From NCBI GenBank assembly GCA_007922195.1, contig ML681997.1:6581156-6645155 (forward strand): a DNA stretch of 64,000 nt, written 5' to 3'. Within the stretch, counting starts at the first letter, position 1, and each line of letters begins with the position of its first letter. Below the pieces are notes generated by a model. The model saw nothing but the letters and a program-made list of their open reading frames with translations. It was not told the DNA's origin and ran no database searches. The DNA is from Podocnemis expansa (taxonomy: Eukaryota; Chordata; Testudines; Podocnemididae). The position numbers and the translations under genes are program-made. This document shows positions 33,856-44,585 of this stretch, one piece after another.

Positions 33856-34194
33856 ATGAAGCGGAGCCCGGCGGGCAGGGAGCCGGAGCCGGAGCCGGGG
33901 CCGGGGCCGGGGCCGGATGGGCGGCGGGAGCGGGGCGAGGCGGAGGCGGAGCGGGAGCGGCAGCGGACCCGGGAGCGGCTGGAGGCCACCCTGGCCGGGC
34001 TGGGCGAGCTGGACTATCTGCGGCAGCGCCAGGAGCTGCTGGTCCGGAGCCTGCTGCTCGCCCCGGGCCCGCCGGCCGCCCCCAGCCGCGGGGAGCCGCC
34101 CGGGGACGGGACCGGGGCCGGGGCCGGGGCCGCCCGCTGCAGCCTGGAGGAGAAGTTGCTGGAGGAAAACATCCTGCTGCTGCGGAGACAGCTG
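33856..34194 (+). CDS. DACT1: DACT1 coding exon 1 (residues 1-113)
   Basis: The exon starts at the ATG that gives MKRSPAGRE, matching the MKPSPAG-type start of mammalian DACT1. It ends in CAG-CTG before a gtgagc donor, phase 0. An ATG at 33658 is open in the same frame, but the extra 66 residues are Ala/Gly-rich, partly repeat-derived and absent from known Dapper starts, so 33856 is preferred. GGAGCC/GGGGCC hexamer-like runs encode the Glu-Pro and Gly-Pro strings (33882-33915), and a second run lies at 34111-34131. The Leu-rich heptad segment ([20 protein letters not shown]) begins the leucine zipper region. Confidence 0.94.
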
Positions 34195-35571
34195 GTGAGC
34201 ATCCAGGGGAGCCCCGATTTGGGGGACANNNNNNNNNNGGGCGCAGTGGGGTGACCCCAGGCTGGGGGTGCAGGAGTCTGGGGAGGATCCAGGGGCGCAC
34301 CGCGGGTCGGGGCTGGGGAGCATGCAGGGGGGTGAGCCCCAGGCTAAGGGTGCAGGGGGCTGGGGAGGATCCAGGGACGCACCGAGGGCCGGGGCTGGGG
34401 ATCATCCAAGGGCGCAGTGCGGGGACCCCCGGATTTGGGGGTGCCGGGGGCTGGGGAGGACCCAGGGTGCACCGCGGGGACCCCCGGTTGGGGGGACACC
34501 GGGGACGCACCGAGGTCCGGGGCTGGGGAGCATCCAAGGCGCAGTGCGGGGACCCCCGGGGCCCCGCCCGTTCCCGGCCCTTCCCCTGCCCATCGCCCCG
34601 CTCGGGGACCGCCAGGCATCGGTCGAGCCGGTGTCCCCGCCTGTCCCCTCAGCCCCGTCTGGTTCCCGTGTGAGAGGCAGGGGTCAGCCAGAGCCCTTTG
34701 CAGAACAGGGCAGGAGTTAGGGAAGCAAAAGGATGAGACATGGGAGCTGCGCTTAGCAAACTGGTTTCTGCCAATCCCTTGGTGTCCTGTGCTTTTAAAG
34801 TGAGCCTGGGCAGGAAACTCAGTGCTAAGTACATTTCGGTCGAGCTGTGGCCATTGTTTGTTGCTTTCACTGATGTTCAAGTGGTTTGAACTAAAATGGT
34901 GCATCTACTGACTTGGAGAAATGGGTCTGGAGCAAATATGTTTGCATGAGCCATGTAAAATAATTAATAACTAGGTAGGAAAGAGCATATAATGGGCACT
35001 AAAATGAACTACACTGAATGGGCATCTCGGGGAAGTGAGGTGAAAAGGATTTTATCCTTGCTTTGCCCAGAAAAAAAATATTGTAAAAAGCCCTTGATGC
35101 ATCCTACTGGCTTTTTTATACTGCTGGATCCACTTCCCCATGCATCAGTGGGACTTAGGCTGACCATCTAGCAAGCGTGGAAAATCAGGATGGCGTGGGA
35201 GGTGATAGGCGCCTATATAAAAAGAAAAGCTCCAAATATCAGGTCTGTAAAAATCAGGACATCTGGTCATCTTAATTTCTGCTGCCTTGAATGAGAGGTG
35301 GATTGGGCCCAGAGGCTATAATCGTCAGATCTAGATTTCAGTGGGAATAGTGAGTGCTCTGCAGCTTTCAGGATCAGCCCCTTTAAAATAGGGATGCTTT
35401 TGTTGAAAATGCGCTTTGCAGCTTGTGAGGGAAGAGAGAGCTCGACATGAAAAGGCGGATCATTTTTCAATGAAAATAACTCACAGCTGTGTATGGCATT
35501 CTTTGCACCACAGTCATGGCTCAGCATTTGTGCATGTTGGCTTTGACCAAGGGAGAGGCTGGATTTGATGG

Positions 35572-35626
<55 letters not shown>

Positions 35627-38600
35627 AGCATTTGGGTCAGTAAATGTAGATGGCAGAGTGATTTCTTTCTAGAAAGGTGATACAGACAAGGAGTCCTGTG
35701 GCACTTAAAGTCTAACAAAGGTGAAGGGACCCTTCAGGAATTATTAGCTGCCAAGTGGCCACTGTGAAATAACAGGAATTATTATTTAGAATTGGGATTT
35801 GTGGTAACACTTTCATTTTGTGCACTTGACATTCCAAATTTGAACCAGATGCCGTATTCCCAATACTTCTTTAGAGGGGGTTGGGTGAGGCAGTAGGTGG
35901 GGCAATGAGGTCCTGCTTTAACCCTGTCTCCCCTGCAGATCTGGGTTGGATCTTAATCCTGGCTCATGTCAGAAGTGGAAAAAGAGTTTGCTTGCCCTCA
36001 TGGTCCCAACTGATTAGTGCATTGTGCCAGTCTGTCTAGCTGATACTAGCCTTTCACTCTTGGGCCCGATCCAACACCCACTGAATCTAAAGTAAAGCCT
36101 CCCGTTGACCTGGTGGGGTTGGGGCCAGTTCCTTTGTGAGCGTTGAGACTCAGAAAACCGTCAGAACACTGCTGGGTGTAATGCGAAAATGTGTGTGCAT
36201 GTATATATAAAAACTGATGTGTCTGAACACATGATGGATAGATACTTTTGTAATATACGTGGAGAAATTGATTACAGTGACCTTAGGTTAATGAGTTTCT
36301 TGCAAAACCATTCTTTATTGCACATTGTATATCATCAAAATTACCTTCATAAATAGTTTAAAGAGTCTTATTATAATCATGTAATACAATTGTAATGGGC
36401 GAAGAGAAGAAGGGATTAATTTTCTTACTTACTGCATTGTAAAATTAATGAAAAGACCCTGAGCCTGCCTCCTGTAATCTTGCCCTGATGCTTTAAGAAT
36501 ATAAGCTTATAACGTGTGACAGAATGAGAGAAGTTGGAATTAAATGTTCATAAATGCATTATAGCTCAGTTGAATTTTTATCCTGCACTTCTAGGCAAGA
36601 TTTCTCAGGTTTTTTAAAAATGATTTTAGAAGAACTGACATGGATTTTACAAGCTCTTCTTCAGTTGATACTTGTGACCCATTTGTTTCTGAACATTTCC
36701 ATTTATCAAGTGTTATGTTGCTTTTCTTGTTTTCTAGAACTGCTTGAGAAGGCGAGATGCTGGGTTATTAAATCAGCTGCACGAACTAGACAAACAGATA
36801 AGTGATCTAAGACTGGATGTAGAAAAGACAACAGATGAGCACCTTGAGACTGACAGTCGTCCAAGTTCAGGTAAGGTACCTATGCTGTAAATGAATCCAT
36901 CCAGTGATCGGTTATAAAACTATCCAGGACCTTCAGCACTTTACAAGTGGAGAATGATAAAGGGTCCACGTATGACTGTCAGTGATATTGCAGAGGGACC
37001 AAGAGAAATTCAGCTGCCATGGGGAAGTTACTGACTTCTTACAGTGTATTTAGAGGCAGATTTTGGGACTATGGAGAACATGCTGTATAATCAAGTTTCT
37101 GATTTTCCGAAAGTGGGTCTTCTTTTTTTTTTTTTTTTTTTCCAAAAATAATGCCATAGATTAAGCTTCCTCAGAAAGCTCCAGTTCTTTTATTTAAGGG
37201 AATTTGGTTGCAAGAAAAAAAGACAGGAAGGAAGCAGCAAAAATGGCTAAGGACTTGTAGACATTCTTGAAGCTGGGTACTTTGGGTAGAATGGTCGTCA
37301 AGAGATGTAATAGCCTACTGAATGAGATTTGAAGGCAAGTGCAGTCAGATTTCTCTCATTAAAATCCATACAAATTTTAGTTTCAAAGTGGCTTTTAAAA
37401 ATTGTTCAAGCTATTAATATTTCAAATGGTAAGTGACATCCTTCTGCCTTATTTTCAATAAATGGAAATGGTCCCAGTATTGTGGTGCTACCATATAACA
37501 CAACTAAGCTGGGTGGTTAAATGAAATGTTATAATTGTTTGAGAATCAGGGAGCCAAAGCAGAGGGAAACTCGGTTGATTTTCTAGGGTGGGAACAGGAG
37601 GTTTTTTTGCATAATAAACAGAACCAAAATAAACCCCAGCGTTTTATTTTTATAGGATTTTATGAGCTGAGTGATGGGGCCTCTGGATCACTTTCGAATT
37701 CCTCGAATTCAGTCTTCAGTGAGTGTTTATCCAGTTGCCATTCTAGCACCTGTTTTTGCAGCCCTTTGGAGACATCTTTAAATGTATCAGATGGACGCCC
37801 AAAATCTGCAGGTACGGTAAAAGCTAGTATAATGGTCCTAGTCCAGTAAGTAGCTTTGGGCTGATCAGTGAAAATGAAAAAGTGAGTGGGGATCTAGTAA
37901 CTCTTCCTTTTGTTGTTTGCTACACAATGAGTTAATATAAAATAACCACAGAAGGTTGTAATGGCCCACATATTTGTTGCATGTGTGAAGCGTAGGAGAT
38001 AGATTTCAACCGCCACTTTTCAGTCACTAGCGTGAGTCTGTGAGAACCTATCGTATAATAAACACACAGTCAGTTTTGATATTTTCTACCCAGCAGAGGA
38101 CAGTGGTACAAATACACACATCCCTTGTCTAACTTCCTTTAGAAAACAATTTTTACCAAATTAAAAAAGCCCAACTGAACCAAAGTCAATTGTAGATGGT
38201 GCAACTTTGTGCCCATGAACATGAAGGACTAATATTTTCCAGATCCAAGTTGTTTCCTCAGCAGATGGTCAGTTGTGATGAAGAGTGTGCTGAGGTTATG
38301 TGTAAGGCCAAGTAGCCATTGTGAACAATGGGAAGATTTCTCTCTCTTTGGTTAGGAGAAGATGTATATTTGAATTTCCAAATACTGTAGTCACAAGACG
38401 TCAACCTGCGTATGCATGAGTGTAGGTTATATACTGAGGCCTGTTACTACATGATTTCCGTTTCAAGACTCCTCTTCATTGTGTAGGTCTGGAAGGAGGG
38501 GTTGATCCTAACAGGTGCTTACAACCAGAGATGTTTTTCTTGGTGTCTGGAACTTGCATTCTGCCATATAAAGTTAAATACTAGTAAACTCATGGGTGTA

Positions 38601-41600
38601 GTTTGAGGGGAAAAGGGAGTGTTGTCCCTCCACACTGCAAGCCTTGGGCAGGAATTTGACGCCTCACACACAGCCCTGTTGGCCTGACTAGAGCTGCCCC
38701 CCAAAATATAGTAGTCAAACTATGCCTGCGAGTGAGCTTTTGCATTTAGGAATCCTTGAGCAAAATCATTCAGGTTTGTCTGTCCTCGAAATATGGCTTT
38801 GTAGCAGCTCTGAGAGCTCTCAAGTCACCCTGTGACCTGCCTGATGTAATTTAACTCTCTCTGTCACTGACCAATAGGTGTACTTTATCAAACATCTTTA
38901 AAAAAAAGTTCTGTGCTAAGATCTGCAGCAGATTACATTGCTGGTTGTCTCTGTGCATAATGGAAATATGAACCCTTAAGCAAATCATGGCTGACTATCC
39001 TCCTTCCCACAGTGGCATGTTTCGGTGACGTATTTTTGGCAATGAATATTAGACTGATATGACCTATAGGAAGTCAATTGTTCCTCTTTTAAGATCCTAC
39101 TCTTGCTTTCAGAGCAGCATTTCCTCTCACATCATTTCACTGATGTGTGTGGGAACTGTGGGGGCTAAGCCTGTCTGAAAAGATCGACCCTCTTACTTAG
39201 GTGCCTAAATATGGCTTTAAGTGTCAGACATTATAGGCATTCACGTTTGAACGTTTTGACCTAAGTAACTAGCCCCTGAGGACGTCTCTTGCAGGGCTGG
39301 GAACAGAGCTCTACATCTCTCCACTCCCACTCCTGTGCTTCCGTCAAAAGCTTCTCTATCTTTGACGTCCCTTCCCCCGCAAAGGAGTCTATTATTAGTG
39401 TCCTTTTAATCTTGACCATCTTTGCCTAAACAGAACTAGACAAGTCTGAAATTCTCAAAAAGCAGTTCTAAGGAAAAACAGTGGAAGTCCATGAGCTGCC
39501 CGAAATTCCTAAAGAAAACAACTGTTGATGTTACACTTCAACCTACTGTTAACAATTTTTCTGCTGTAATAATTTGTTTGTTCCTTCTGGTTAGTTTTAG
39601 ATTTAGCTGTGTAATATACTGTGCAACACACATAGCCCCAGGCTTTCTGCAGGTCTGAATCTGAATGTTAAAATAGTCAGCTGAAGAATTCTAGAGGCCT
39701 TTTATACGAAGTTGAAGACTCTTTAGCCAGCTGTATGCACAGCTTTTGTACCAATTTAAGTATGTTGATTAAGGGTGTAAATTTCTTTTTTAATTGCTAT
39801 AATTACAGTAGTACCATCCTTAGTGTGCATTCAGTTTTGTTCACATAAAGGCACCTTATACCAGTGTAGCTTGTTCCCCTGCCTGTACAGGAATACAAGG
39901 GCTAGTCCACGGTACATCAGCTCTGCTGTTACAGCTATATCAGCAGAGGCTAGTGTGGACACAGCATATTCCAACAGAAATTTGTTTGCCTGTATAGTAA
40001 CACCACTTCTTGCACTGCCATTAGCAGACAGTGCTGGTTTAAGTCATGTTGGTCCCAAGATGTTAGAGACACAAGGTGGACGTGGTCCAGTATCTTCTAC
40101 TGGGCCATTATTCTGTGGACATAAAATTTGTTACTCTTTAAAAGTGCCACAGGACTCCTTGTTTGTTTTTTATCCGCACTGGTGGTTTTGTCAGCAGAAC
40201 TGTCACGGGCGATGTGTTTTTTTTCAAGCTCAAAAGCTTGTCTCTCTCTCACCTATAAAAGCCGGTGCAAGAAAACACCTTGTCTCTCTAATAGCTATAT
40301 GAACAAATCTGTGTACTGTAGATCTGGAAATGAACGTTTTTATACCTGTTCGGCTGAATCGATGCAAAGAGGGTTATAGTTAAACCAGTACAATTTGTGG
40401 GTGAAGAATAGGCCAAAGTCTTCAAAAGCATCTTTGAAAAGACAACAAAAACAGAACTACACAATGGCAGAATTATTAACTCTTTTAAAATACATTTCAG
40501 ATCTCATAGGCTGGATGGATTATAATAAAGAAGGCCAGCAGGAGGACCCAGCATCAGGTGCTGTCTGTCGTTCTCTCTCTACACCGCACTCAAATTCTCT
40601 TGATGTGGTTGCAGATGTACATCCAAAGTATCAATGCGACTTAGTATCTAAAAATGGGAATGATGTGTACCGTTACCCCAGTCCCCTACATGCAGTAGCT
40701 GTACAGAGTCCCATGTTTCTTCTACCAGTGACTGGTAATCCCTTGAGAGAAGAGGAGAGACGTGGCAGCAATGTTAATGATGTTTGCAATGGACCTGAAT
40801 TAGACTCGGTAAAAACAAGCAATTCCTTTCTCCCGCAGAACTCGTGGTCTGTATCCTGTCCTTCAAATAACAAAAAAATAGATGGTTACATCTTGAGCCT
40901 TGTTCAGAAAAAGACACATTCTGTGAGGACTAACAAACCGAGAACAAGTCTGAATGCCGACCCCACAAAAGGCATTTTGAGACATGGGAGCATGTGTGTC
41001 AGACAGGCTGCGGCTGTTTCGCACACTCCTGTGGTGAACCTGAAGAATTCTCAACAAGCATGTTTGCATTCCAGCGGAGCAAGTGCTTTGGATAATGGCA
41101 CCTTCTCACCGTTAAATCAGAGAGCAAAAGAATCGAATGTGGAGCAGCTGGAAGGTAGGAAGATGCCCTCAGAGGCAGCTTACTCACCAAACACTGGCAG
41201 TGAACTTCAAAGCAAACACGTGTCGAGGAATGTCAAACCCGCACCTCAAGAATTCATTTGGTGTCCTGTAGCCACTACAGGAGATATCCCAAAGGAAAAT
41301 GGCCAGGTCTTTGCTACGTCTCCTAAAGAAAGTCCTGGTAGGCAGATAGCACTGCAACAGGAGAATAAGGTGACCCAGCCACCCAAAAAGAGACTGCTGA
41401 AAAACAGCTTGCAAGCTGCTCACTCCACGTTTCCTCCTCTGGAGGAAAGACCCACGTTGGATTTCAAGAGTGAGGGCTCTTCCTCTCCGAGCCTGGAAGA
41501 AGGCTTAGTGGTGAGTGCTCAGTATGTACCAGCCCAACAGCAAAGCGTTAAGCTTCACAAAGGTACAAAAAGTGTCAAAATTTTGAAGAGCTCTACCCTG

Positions 41601-42353
41601 AAACACAGGCCCCACCTTGCCAGCCTGCTGGAAAGCAACATGCAGAGCATGCGGGAAAAAACCAAACCGGTCAGCAAAAAGTGTCGTTTCCCTGATGACT
41701 TGGATACAAATAAGAAACTTAAAAAGCCCTCTATGAGAGGGAAGAAAAGCAGCAGTTCACAGCTAGAGCCCAGCCTCCCGGGCAGGCAGTCTGGCCTCCA
41801 TAAATCTGCCATCAAATCTCATGGACACGGCAGAGAAGTAGTTGTGGCCAAACCTAAGCACAAGCGAGATTACCGCCGATGGAAATCGTCAGCAGAGATT
41901 TCTTATGAGGAAGCCCTGAGAAGGGCAAGAAGAAACAGGAGAGAAGCCGTAGGCATCTGTTCACAAGTTCCCCTTCCATATGCCAGCCCCTACGCTTACG
42001 TTGCTAGTGACTCTGAGTACTCAGCAGAGTGTGAATCTTTGTTCCATTCCACTGTAGTGGACACCAGCGAAGACGAGCAAAGTAACTACACCACAAACTG
42101 CTTTGGGGACAGTGAGTCTAGCTTGAGCGAGGTGGAGATGGTTGGGGAGAGCACGACAACTAGTGATTCCGATGAAAGCGGGGGGCTTATTTGGTCTCAG
42201 TTTGTCCAGACTCTTCCTATCCAAACGGTGGCCGCTCCGGAGCTGCACGGAAATACAGCAAAGACCTTTGTCAAAATTAAAGCCTCGCATAACCTCAAAA
42301 AGAAAATCCTTCGTTTCCGATCTGGCTCCCTCAAGCTGATGACGACTGTCTAA
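33856..42353 (+). CDS. DACT1: DACT1 (Dapper homolog 1), complete spliced coding region, four exons
   Basis: Join 33856-34194, 36738-36870, 37656-37811 and 40501-42353: 826 residues plus TAA. Dapper 1 is a cytoplasmic and nuclear scaffold that binds Dishevelled and modulates canonical and planar-polarity Wnt signalling. Seen in the product: an acidic, Pro/Glu-rich start; a Leu-rich coiled-coil segment (about residues 42-68 and 97-145); a Ser-rich block after the [11 protein letters not shown] motif (159-200); the exon-4 block with [19 protein letters not shown] (about 266-284); [15 protein letters not shown] (604-618); a basic KPKHKR patch (660-665) followed by [20 protein letters not shown]; and C-terminal MTTV (823-826), the class I PDZ ligand used for Dishevelled. 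Human DACT1, as remembered, is 836 residues, so this copy looks full length. All three introns are GT-AG, and splice phases (0, 1, 1) preserve the frame. The coding sequence shows no break. DACT2 and DACT3 were considered, but the exon-4 sequence is much closer to DACT1. Confidence 0.96.
34229..34238. other. assembly gap (10 N) in GC-rich repeat
   Basis: Ten N characters lie 35 bases after the exon-1 donor inside a GC-rich tandem repeat. A fixed-size placeholder is likely, so the true repeat length here is unknown. Confidence 0.95.
34239..34565. repeat. GC-rich minisatellite at the start of DACT1 intron 1
   Basis: Imperfect tandem repetition of phrases such as gctggggag(g/c)atcca, gcgcagtgcggggacccc and cgcaccg(a/c)ggtccgggg. 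The same wording starts at 34199 before the N gap. Units vary in length (roughly 60-130 bp) and share blocks in shuffled order. Several G-runs of four or more per unit suggest quadruplex potential on the + strand. Confidence 0.8.
35156..35274. mobile_element. small inverted-repeat element in DACT1 intron 1 (TAGGCTGACCA ends)
   Basis: Left TAGGCTGACCATCTAG; right complemented TAAGATGACCAGATG. The interior 'aaaatcaggacatctgg' fits a miniature element of about 120 bp related to 30203-30489. Confidence 0.6.
35572..35626. repeat. (CTTT)n microsatellite in DACT1 intron 1
   Basis: About 13-14 pure TTTC units; a homopyrimidine mirror repeat with triplex potential. Confidence 0.95.
35684..35720. mobile_element. 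foldback arm scrap in DACT1 intron 1
   Basis: gacaaggagtcctgtggcac, then ttaaagtctaacaaag. Confidence 0.7.
35721..36553. other. remainder of intron 1, mostly unique
   Basis: Contains one old 'cgatccaacacccactgaat' repeat fragment near 36066-36130. Nothing else recognised. Confidence 0.5.
36738..36870 (+). CDS. DACT1: DACT1 coding exon 2 (residues 114-158, coiled coil)
   Basis: Acceptor tttctag, donor gtaagg, 133 bp, ending in phase 1. It encodes [13 protein letters not shown] and continues the coiled coil through [16 protein letters not shown] to the RPSSG junction. The reading continues exactly from exon 1 (LLLRRQL then NCLRRR), as in other Dapper 1 proteins. An overlapping open frame in another phase has no family resemblance. 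Confidence 0.95.
36871..37655 (+). other. DACT1 intron 2
   Basis: A 785-bp GT-AG intron with a poly-T run at about 37121-37141. No interspersed repeat or RNA gene is recognised in it. Confidence 0.85.
37656..37811 (+). CDS. DACT1: DACT1 coding exon 3 (residues 158-210, Ser-rich)
   Basis: Acceptor ttttatag, donor gtacgg, 156 bp, phase 1 at both ends. It encodes [20 protein letters not shown] and a Cys/Ser-rich stretch ending DGRPKSA. This serine-rich segment follows the coiled coil in all Dapper proteins. Confidence 0.95.
37812..40500 (+). other. DACT1 intron 3
   Basis: A 2.69-kb GT-AG intron. It contains a repeat-like segment with 'gtgtggaca' wording (about 39830-40010) and a truncated foldback arm (40120-40172) 0.33 kb before the acceptor. 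The stretch 37870-39800 shows no recognised element. Confidence 0.85.
40120..40172. mobile_element. foldback arm fragment in DACT1 intron 3
   Basis: cataaaatttgttactcttt, then aaaagtgccacaggactcct and tgtttgtttt, matching the right arm. Confidence 0.7.
40501..42353 (+). CDS. DACT1: DACT1 coding exon 4 (residues 210-826 and stop)
   Basis: Acceptor catttcag at 40493-40500. The first two bases complete the split Asp codon, giving DLIGW. A single 1.85-kb exon encodes about three quarters of the protein, the normal layout for Dapper genes. It carries the [15 protein letters not shown] block, [21 protein letters not shown], the KPKHKR basic patch (residues 660-665), [20 protein letters not shown], the acidic [17 protein letters not shown] block and the terminal MTTV. 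The frame is also open back to 40395, but that upstream part is intronic and reads nothing Dapper-like. Confidence 0.97.
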
Positions 42354-42510
42354 TAAAATGACTGGTCTGGGATGCGTTTGTTTCTACTTAAAGAAACATG
42401 GTGCTTTTGTGTAAATATTTTCACAGATTTTTTTTAATACAAATATTTAAAACTTATGGTAAATTATGACATCTTCAAAACTTGGGTGAACACTAGTGCC
42501 TTTACATGAA

Positions 42511-42516
42511 AATAAA
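42511..42516 (+). terminator. DACT1: AATAAA, possible proximal DACT1 poly(A) signal
   Basis: AATAAA 158 bases after the stop codon, followed 15 bases later by a genomic A-run at 42533-42542. The A-run could also cause oligo-dT mispriming in cDNA, so support from 3'-end reads would be needed. Confidence 0.35.
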
Positions 42517-42779
42517 GACCATTATGCTAATTAAAAAAAAAACCAACTGCCATTTCAGTGGTGACAGCCTCAAGGCTCTGAAAAATAGAAATGTTCCCAA
42601 GAATGGATCGTCTGTGCTTATTCTTTCCAACTCTGAGCCTTGTAATAGCAGGAGACCAATAGCTTATTGTCATAAGTGGAGGATCCTACTGTTTGTTCTT
42701 ATCCCTTAATTTTTTCTGCTCTTGGTCCTGCATGTTGACCGCGTCTCCCTCTAGTCTGGTCAAATTTCCTCCCATAAAC

Positions 42780-42895
42780 TCATTTCTTCTTGCAACCTTA
42801 CTACCCACCTGTGTGTCTGTACTGTGCCTAACACAATGGAGTCTGGGTCTGCAACTGGGGCCCCAAGGTGCTATGGTAATACAAATAATAGGTAG
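42780..42895 (+). repeat. L2/MIR-like 3' tail within the DACT1 3'UTR region
   Basis: gtctgtactgtgcctaacac, aatggagtctgggtctgcaa, ctggggccccaaggtgctat, ggtaatacaaataatagg. This is the + orientation of the same tail seen in reverse at 19930. Confidence 0.65.
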
Positions 42896-43186
42896 GACCC
42901 TTTCTTATCTCCCTCTTAGGTTGCCTTCTCCAAAAGGTACTGTGCTACGGATGGCCCCAACGTGCATCCTATGCGTGGGACTCCCACGGTAATGATACAC
43001 TTGGACCAGCTGGGAAGGACTCAGTAACTCTTCCATATATTGTGTAAAAGTGCTTTTAATAAACATATGCATGTCACGTGCATGATATCAATAGTTTTAA
43101 TATTCCAGTCACTGTCAAGTTACTGTACATCAAAAATGGCTGTTTCTATGTATCATTGTGTAAATTAATAACCCATCATATGCTGT

Positions 43187-43192
43187 AATAAA
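43187..43192 (+). terminator. DACT1: AATAAA polyadenylation signal, likely distal DACT1 site
   Basis: Canonical AATAAA followed within 15 bases by a GT/T-rich stretch (cagtctgttttaatac). It is the last canonical hexamer before CR1 sequence begins at about 43311. Alternative signals lie at 43058-43063 and 42511-42516. Confidence 0.55.
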
Positions 43193-43310
43193 CAGTCTGT
43201 TTTAATACTTTTAAAAGTTTGCTACACTGATATAAAACCAGAGGTTGGGACCACACCAGTGCTTCCACAACATAGAGGTACGTTGAACGTGTCCTCAACA
43301 CCTGCTGAAT

Positions 43311-43690
43311 CTGGAGAAGAGAAGACTTAGGTGAGACATGAGAACAGTTTTCAAATGCATGAAAGGTTTTTAAGAGAAGGAGAGAGAAAAATTGTTCTTG
43401 TTAGCCTCTGAGTATAGGACAAGAAGCAATGGCTTTAAATTGCAGCAAAGGCAATTTAGGTTGGACATTAGGAACAATTTCTACCTATCAGAGGAGTTAA
43501 ACACTGGTACAAGTTATCTAGGGAGACTGCAAGATCTACATCATTGGAGCTTTTTAAGAGCAGGTTGGGACAGACACCTGGTGGGCCAGGGGTGGTCTAG
43601 GTAATGTTTGAGTCCTTCCTTGAATGTATGAAGCTGGATGAGGAGACTGCTTATGGTCCCTTCCAGCCCTACAGTTCTATGTTTCTATGA
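43311..43690 (+). repeat. CR1 LINE 3' end, diverged
   Basis: Contains gacaagaagcaatggcttta, aggttggacattaggaacaa and ggtcccttccagccctacag, ending ttctatgtttctatgaatt. It is the same region as 58300-58574 but of an older subfamily. It begins about 100 bp past the last DACT1 poly(A) signal. Confidence 0.85.
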
Positions 43691-44137
43691 ATTACACAGT
43701 AACTGAGGTGAGTTTGAGGTGTTCCTGTGTTTGGTGCCGGTACTCTGAGGTGGGAAAGAAGAGAAATGGGCCAGTTATAATTCATTCTGGCTCAGTTCTT
43801 TGGTAAGATTTGGGCAGAGTAGGATTTGATGCAGAGGTGTAGGGGATAAACCTTGCTCTGATGCCTGCAAGTTTCCATCTGTCTGGCAAATTTGGCAGTT
43901 GAAGATTCCTCTCCACTGCCTATAGTGGGCTTGCCATATTAGTTCTATATAACCCCATGGCAGACAGGAATCAGTTTTCTGGTATCTACATTGGATCCCA
44001 TCCTGAAAGGAAAAGCAAATCCACTCCAAAAGAGCCATGCCCACTGGGAGAAGGGCTAGTAGGAAGCAGCAGCTGATTTTGCCACGTATAAACCAACCAG
44101 CTTAGTCCCTGATTTCCCTGCTTCAGGCATAGCAACC

Positions 44138-44585
44138 ATTGGCTATGTCCATACATACATCATTATTTCAAAATAACCCATTTCAAAATGTGTTATTTTG
44201 AAATAAAGTCCTTATTTCAAAATCAGTTAATTCGAATTAACAGTTTGTTAATTCAAATTAAGGGAAAGCCTGCTTTTGAAATAGCCCTTGTTTCGAAATG
44301 GTTATTTCGAAACAAGGCCGTTAGGACATGTTTTGAAACAGTTTTTTCGAAACAATGGTGTTGTTTCAAAACAACATGTCCGAACGCTGTTGTTTCGAAA
44401 CAACCATTTTGAAACAATGGCTATTTTGATTAGATGCGAGGTTTAACGGTTTCAAAATAATGGCCGTTATTTTGAAACAACGGGTCTCGTTTCAAAATAA
44501 CGGTGTGTCGTGTGGACATGCTGCTTCTTATTTCAAAACAACCTCTGTTATTTCGAAACAAGAAGCCTGCGTGGACATACCCATT
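44138..44585. mobile_element. Harbinger-like miniature element (442 bp), TTATTTCGAAA family
   Basis: The element proper is 44141-44582. Left GGCTATGTCCATACATAC; right complemented GGGTATGTCCACGCAGGC. ATT flanks it on both sides (3 bp). The interior is almost wholly TTATTTCAAAA/GTTTCGAAAC words in both orientations. Related to 23478-23612. Confidence 0.75.

Larger units (their letters stand above)
33700..34690. promoter_or_regulatory. DACT1: CpG island covering the presumed DACT1 promoter, 5'UTR and exon 1
   Basis: The sequence changes abruptly from AT-rich repeat DNA to very CpG-dense DNA near 33690-33710, and returns to ordinary composition after about 34690. A CGG-type trinucleotide run (33817-33842) lies directly upstream of the start codon, presumably in the 5'UTR. 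I see no TATA box at a convincing distance, as expected for a CpG-island promoter. The exact transcription start cannot be read from the sequence. Confidence 0.8.
34195..36737 (+). other. DACT1 intron 1
   Basis: A 2.54-kb GT-AG intron. The first 0.5 kb continues the CpG island as a GC-rich minisatellite with a 10-N gap. The remainder holds a small inverted-repeat element (35156-35274), a CTTT tract (35572-35626), a foldback-arm scrap (35684-35720) and a decayed copy of the direct-repeat motif about 'cattgac' sequences near 36060-36130. The stretch 36200-36540 is AT-rich with no repeat I recognise. Confidence 0.85.
42354..43210 (+). other. DACT1: DACT1 3' untranslated region (inferred extent)
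   Basis: Inferred from poly(A) signals: AATAAA at 42511, 43058 and 43187. The AATAAA at 42352 overlaps the stop codon and is too early to be likely. The segment 42780-42895 is an L2/MIR-like relic, so part of the long 3'UTR may be repeat-derived. An A-rich run follows the 42511 signal. Which end is used needs transcript data. Confidence 0.6.

Noticed and set aside
33636..34904. Long minus-strand open frames opposite DACT1 exon 1 and the minisatellite (up to 266 codons)
   Set aside because: They are Pro/Ala/Gly/Arg strings produced by GC-rich DNA, read through the N gap, and have no domain. The + strand encodes a clear Dapper N-terminus.
35572..35626. Ser/Phe-repeat and Lys/Glu-repeat frames across the CTTT tract
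   Set aside because: Translation of a microsatellite in an intron.
40395..40500. Upstream extension of the DACT1 exon-4 frame
   Set aside because: The polypyrimidine/AG acceptor at 40493-40500 and the phase-1 junction with exon 3 give the exact Dapper reading (KSA-D-LIGW). The upstream part is intron.
42352..42357. AATAAA overlapping the DACT1 stop codon
   Set aside because: Too close to the stop to be a likely functional poly(A) signal; later signals are available.
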